Assembly: GCA_964423205.1 (NCBI GenBank)
Contig: CAYRDX010000010.1
Coordinates: 19,513-83,512, forward strand
Direction of reading: 5' to 3'
From: UBA6168 sp964423205
Lineage (GTDB): Bacteria > Bacteroidota > Bacteroidia > Chitinophagales > Saprospiraceae
DNA length: 64,000 nt
The translations under genes and the position numbers were made by a program. The notes under the pieces were generated by a model that ran no database searches, was not told where the DNA came from, and worked only from the letters and a program-made list of their open reading frames with translations. Positions 60,788 to 64,000 of this stretch are shown here, piece by piece (the first letter of the stretch is position 1; each line of letters opens with the position of its first letter).

Positions 60788-61150
60788 GGGATGAACTATG
60801 AGTTATGAGTTATGAGTAATGAGTTATGAGTCAAGAACTATGAACTATGAATGAAGAGGGAAGATGGATGAATTTTTTAGCGTTTTGATTTATGTGAACG
60901 CGGATAACACGGATACAACTGATTTTGGCGGATTTTACTAAAAGTGACTTTCCGGAGCGGACTCAATATAGTTTTCTACATTTTTGGGGTTTAGGCAGGA
61001 AACTTGTCAACTAACTTTATGAGACCTCACCTCACCTAAACCCCGAACCCTAAACCCTATACCCCAAACCTTGTAACCAACACCGCAACACCGTGTCCGC
61101 AACACCACAACACCACAACACCGCAACACCATAACACCATTCAAAATACC
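60772..61150. repeat. compound repeat region between glycosyltransferase and export gene
   Basis: Several families in series: GAGGGAT, GAGTTAT and GAACTAT heptamers (60772-60860), a short GCGGATAACACGGAT segment like the GxxExxY cassette ends (about 60899-60915), AACCCTA-type units (61035-61070), and AACACCAC/AACACCGC octamers (61078-61140). No gene seen in the 375 bp. Confidence 0.8.
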
Positions 61151-61162
61151 CTTACAATACAT

Positions 61163-63955
61163 ATGAATAAACTCATCCTGATTTTTGCATTATTGACCTT
61201 TGGGTTATCCGGTTTAATTGCCCAAAACATCCCCCCTGCCCAACGAGCAATGGCCGTACAGGAACTGCAGAGAAGGGGCATAACGGAGGCCGAATTCCGG
61301 ACCAAGATGAAACAAAAGGGTGTGGACATCGACAATGTCCGGCCTGAGCAGTTGCCGCAACTGGAACCGGTTATCAGGGAAGCCATTGCCGAGCTGGAAC
61401 AGGAAAAAGCAGCTCAGAAAGCACAGCAGCAGCCGTCTCCAGCACAAACTGCCAAGGTTGAAACAGCACTACCTTCAGCACCACCAGTACAATTGGCACC
61501 CGAAGCAGCGGAGGTGGCGCGGCAGGCTACTACCGACATACGGCAGGCTGTAAAAGAAGGAGCTACCGTGGAAGAGGCCATTGGGGAAGAATTGGCTGAA
61601 GCGGCCAAGAAAGATGCCCCTGCAGCCACCATTTACGGTCAGGACATTTTTCGCAGGCAAAGCCTGCAGGTATATAAAACCGTGACAGACATCAAACCAC
61701 CCGACAGTTATATCCTTGGGGAAGGTGATGAAATTTCAGTATCCATTTGGGGCGTTTCTTCTGCCGATTTCACCTATATCATCAACAAGGAGGGTTACAT
61801 AGCACCTACCGGCATACCCCGCATTTTCCTGAAAGGTACCTCCTACGGGAAAGCAAGAGACCTGATACGCAGCCGCCTTGCCAATTACTACGTATTCAGG
61901 CCGGAGCAGTATGCTATGTCCGTCAAAGCTGCACGAATCGTCACTATCAACATTTTTGGCGAAGTATTCAATTACGGGTCCTACACTTTCTCCGCTGTAA
62001 ATACCGCCTTTAACGCACTGGTGGCTGCGGGTGGACCTTCCGATATCGGATCGCTCAGAAATATTCAGCTCATCCGCGGCAGTAAGACCCGTAAAGTAGA
62101 TGTTTACGAATTCCTCTTTGACCCCAAAGTGCAGTACGATTATTTCCTCGAAGAAAACGACATCCTTTTTGTTCCCGTAGCGGAGCGCATCGTCAGCATT
62201 GAAGGCGCCGTAAAGAGGCCATTCCGCTACGAGCTGACCAAAGGTGAAAACCTGAAAAAACTGTTGGAATATGCAGGTGGATTTAATACCATAGCCTACC
62301 AGGATTTCATTCAGATAGAGCGCATCTCCGGCAGTGAAAAAATACTGATAGACCTGAACTACAAAGACCTGCAAAGCGGCAATACTGACTACACCCTGCA
62401 AAACGGAGATATCGTGCGCATCAAAGTTATACCCGGCAAACTGGAGCAGTTCGTGGAAATAGACGGCGCTGTAGAATATCCCGGCCGATACGATCTCGAA
62501 GAAGGCATGCGTTTGAGTGATCTTTTGAAAAAGGGTATGCTGCTAAAGGAAAGCCGAAAAGATCTGGCCTTCCTGCTACGCACCAGACCTGACCAGACCA
62601 TTGGCCTTTCACAACTTAACCTGAACAGTATACTGGAAAAAGCAGGTAGCGCGGAAGACCTTGCCCTGCAACCCAAAGACAAGATACTGACCTATACCCT
62701 GGAGCGTTTTATCGATAAATACAACATCACCTCCGTGGGTGAATTCCGACAGCCCGTCTCCCACCCTTTTGACCCCGAGGAGAGCATCAGAGTCCGCGAC
62801 CTGATTTTGCTATCTGGAGGCTTAAAGCCGACAGCATCCAGATTTGGATACATCGTCAGAAGTAATGTCAACAATCCAAAGTTATTGGATTATATACAGA
62901 TTGATTTGTTCAAAGCCATGGAAGAACCCAATGGCAGCCAGAATCAGGTTTTACAAGCCCTTGACCGTTTGGAAGCACTGGATGCCACCGTGTTTACGGA
63001 TGAGGCCTTTGTGGAGGTGGAAGGTGCGGTAAGAAGTCCGGGAAGGTTTCAGTTAGGTGTCGGACTGACTCTCAAGGACGTGTTGACCCTTGCAGGAGGA
63101 CTAAAACTGGAAGCTGCGGGCAACCGTGTGGATGTATTCAGGGTCATCATCAGGGATAATCAGCCCACGGAAATCAGCGTAGCCACACTGGAAGTGGATG
63201 ACAACCTGAATGTAATAAGTGGAACGCTTACATTGCTTCCCTACGACCGGATCGTGGTAAGGACAGTTCCTGACTTTGAACTGAACCGGAGGGTAACATT
63301 GGAAGGAGAAGTCATGTACCCCGGGACCTATGTATTGATTAATAAGAATGAAAAACTGAGCAGCCTGATACGTAGGGCTGGTGGACTAACGTTGGAGGCT
63401 TTCCCTGAAGGTGCCAGTTTATACCGAGTTGGGGAAGGTTTGGGTACTGTGATTACCCGACTCGAAGAGGTATTAAAAAATGAAAACTCAAAATACAATT
63501 ATATTCTAAAGACCGGGGATGTGCTTTCCATACCCAAAGCCAAGGAACTCGTCACCCTGAACCTCGGCGCCACCATGGCCTCCACCCTTTACCCTGAAAA
63601 AATGATCAGCGGTGGCCGCATCAGCGTGGCCTATACCGGGGCTCACCGTGCCAACTGGTACCTCAAGGAGTTTGCAGCCGGCATAGACCGCAAGGCAAGG
63701 GCACGCAAAAGCCTGATTTCCGTGGAACACCCCAATGGTGAAATCAAACGTACCAGCAACCTGCTCCTGTTCAAAGTCACCCCCAAGGTCAGGAAAGGTT
63801 CCATCATCTCGGTGGGCATCAAACCGGAAAAAGTGGATAAAAAGACCGGTGAGAAAAAGGAACGCGAACCTGTCGATGTGGAACGTGTCGTGACCAATGT
63901 AATGGCATTGGCAATAAGTGCGCTGACGGCATTGGTGCTGGCGAGGCAGTTGTGA
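61163..63955 (+). CDS. polysaccharide export protein with multiple SLBB domains (Wza-like)
   Basis: The 930-residue protein has a signal peptide (about 1-20) and a helical, Gln/Ala/Glu-rich region (about 25-150). The Poly_export domain begins near 172 (PPDSYILGEGDEISVSIWG). Several SLBB beta-grasp domains follow, seen in NIFGEVFNYGSYTFS, SIEGAVKRPFRYEL, EIDGAVEYPGRYDLEEG, VEGAVRSPGRFQLGVG and LEGEVMYPGTYVLINKNE. A final hydrophobic segment (VMALAISALTALVLA) could anchor the C-terminus. Wza-type proteins form the outer-membrane channel for capsule or exopolysaccharide; this one is far longer than E. coli Wza (about 380). A Wzc-like kinase gene would be expected next, outside the window. Confidence 0.94.
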   Translation: MNKLILIFALLTFGLSGLIAQNIPPAQRAMAVQELQRRGITEAEFRTKMKQKGVDIDNVRPEQLPQLEPVIREAIAELEQEKAAQKAQQQPSPAQTAKVETALPSAPPVQLAPEAAEVARQATTDIRQAVKEGATVEEAIGEELAEAAKKDAPAATIYGQDIFRRQSLQVYKTVTDIKPPDSYILGEGDEISVSIWGVSSADFTYIINKEGYIAPTGIPRIFLKGTSYGKARDLIRSRLANYYVFRPEQYAMSVKAARIVTINIFGEVFNYGSYTFSAVNTAFNALVAAGGPSDIGSLRNIQLIRGSKTRKVDVYEFLFDPKVQYDYFLEENDILFVPVAERIVSIEGAVKRPFRYELTKGENLKKLLEYAGGFNTIAYQDFIQIERISGSEKILIDLNYKDLQSGNTDYTLQNGDIVRIKVIPGKLEQFVEIDGAVEYPGRYDLEEGMRLSDLLKKGMLLKESRKDLAFLLRTRPDQTIGLSQLNLNSILEKAGSAEDLALQPKDKILTYTLERFIDKYNITSVGEFRQPVSHPFDPEESIRVRDLILLSGGLKPTASRFGYIVRSNVNNPKLLDYIQIDLFKAMEEPNGSQNQVLQALDRLEALDATVFTDEAFVEVEGAVRSPGRFQLGVGLTLKDVLTLAGGLKLEAAGNRVDVFRVIIRDNQPTEISVATLEVDDNLNVISGTLTLLPYDRIVVRTVPDFELNRRVTLEGEVMYPGTYVLINKNEKLSSLIRRAGGLTLEAFPEGASLYRVGEGLGTVITRLEEVLKNENSKYNYILKTGDVLSIPKAKELVTLNLGATMASTLYPEKMISGGRISVAYTGAHRANWYLKEFAAGIDRKARARKSLISVEHPNGEIKRTSNLLLFKVTPKVRKGSIISVGIKPEKVDKKTGEKKEREPVDVERVVTNVMALAISALTALVLARQL

Positions 63956-64000
63956 GGGATGGTTAATTGGTTAATTGGTTAATTGGTTAGTTGGTTAGGG
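63951..64000 (+). repeat. GAGGGAT then GGTTAATT octamer tract
   Basis: Begins at the stop codon of the export gene and continues to the right edge of the window. The same GGTTAATT family occurs near 26360 and, inverted, at 53575-53605. Confidence 0.85.

Overview
The window looks like draft-genome sequence from a Bacteroidota bacterium, perhaps a Saprospiria-type lineage (that rank is inference). The evidence: TANNTTTG-type -7 promoter boxes with little Shine-Dalgarno signal, a reg_prop/Y_Y_Y sensor kinase, a SusB-like GH97 enzyme, an LptD-like OstA protein, an UpxY/NusG-like antiterminator in a polysaccharide locus, and many Sec-secreted proteins and lipoproteins. Three runs of exactly ten N (27240, 36482, 59812) are scaffold gaps inside genes. 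No rRNA, tRNA or CRISPR array was seen.

Layout. 1-13 kb: the 3' end of a GH13 amylase, small membrane and lipoproteins, an AlkC-like remnant, secreted proteins with an unfamiliar beta-rich domain, and a sensor kinase/response regulator pair. 13-22 kb: nrfHA nitrite reductase, GH97 glucosidase, ChbG/YdjC deacetylase, a lipoprotein, and a CopA copper ATPase. 22-31 kb: a broken RHS gene, sbcD, ychF, an AcpH-like gene, a MITE-interrupted receptor pseudogene and HMG-CoA lyase. 31-44 kb: envelope and housekeeping genes (murB, an MCE/MlaD-like protein, N-acetylmuramoyl-alanine amidase, lptD-like, nth, cutC, rfbC, der, era, glgB). 44-64 kb: a surface-polysaccharide locus with a regulator, LhgO-like oxidase, UDP-sugar dehydrogenase, NusG-like factor, the WbpE/WbpD/WbpB-type enzymes for a diacetamido-uronic acid, a UDP-sugar epimerase, methyltransferases, four glycosyltransferases and a large Wza/SLBB export protein.

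What stands out is the repeat content. (1) A 160-bp MITE is present twice with no difference I can see and a TTA target duplication; one copy splits a gene so exactly that the old reading frame can be rebuilt. (2) Many families of degenerate 7- to 8-bp tandem repeats, often combined with a small GC-rich hairpin module (CCCC-NNN-GGGGCARGCAGCC), fill most gaps between genes after 22 kb. They reach into coding sequence: they supply stop codons, supply one start codon, appear to have replaced two others, add about 25 residues in frame to an epimerase, and frameshift the RHS gene. (3) Two small genes inside the polysaccharide operon, a four-helix-bundle (S23-like) protein and a GxxExxY protein, each sit between inverted repeats, which suggests small mobile cassettes. 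The combination of (2) and (3) is the best candidate here for an undescribed system.
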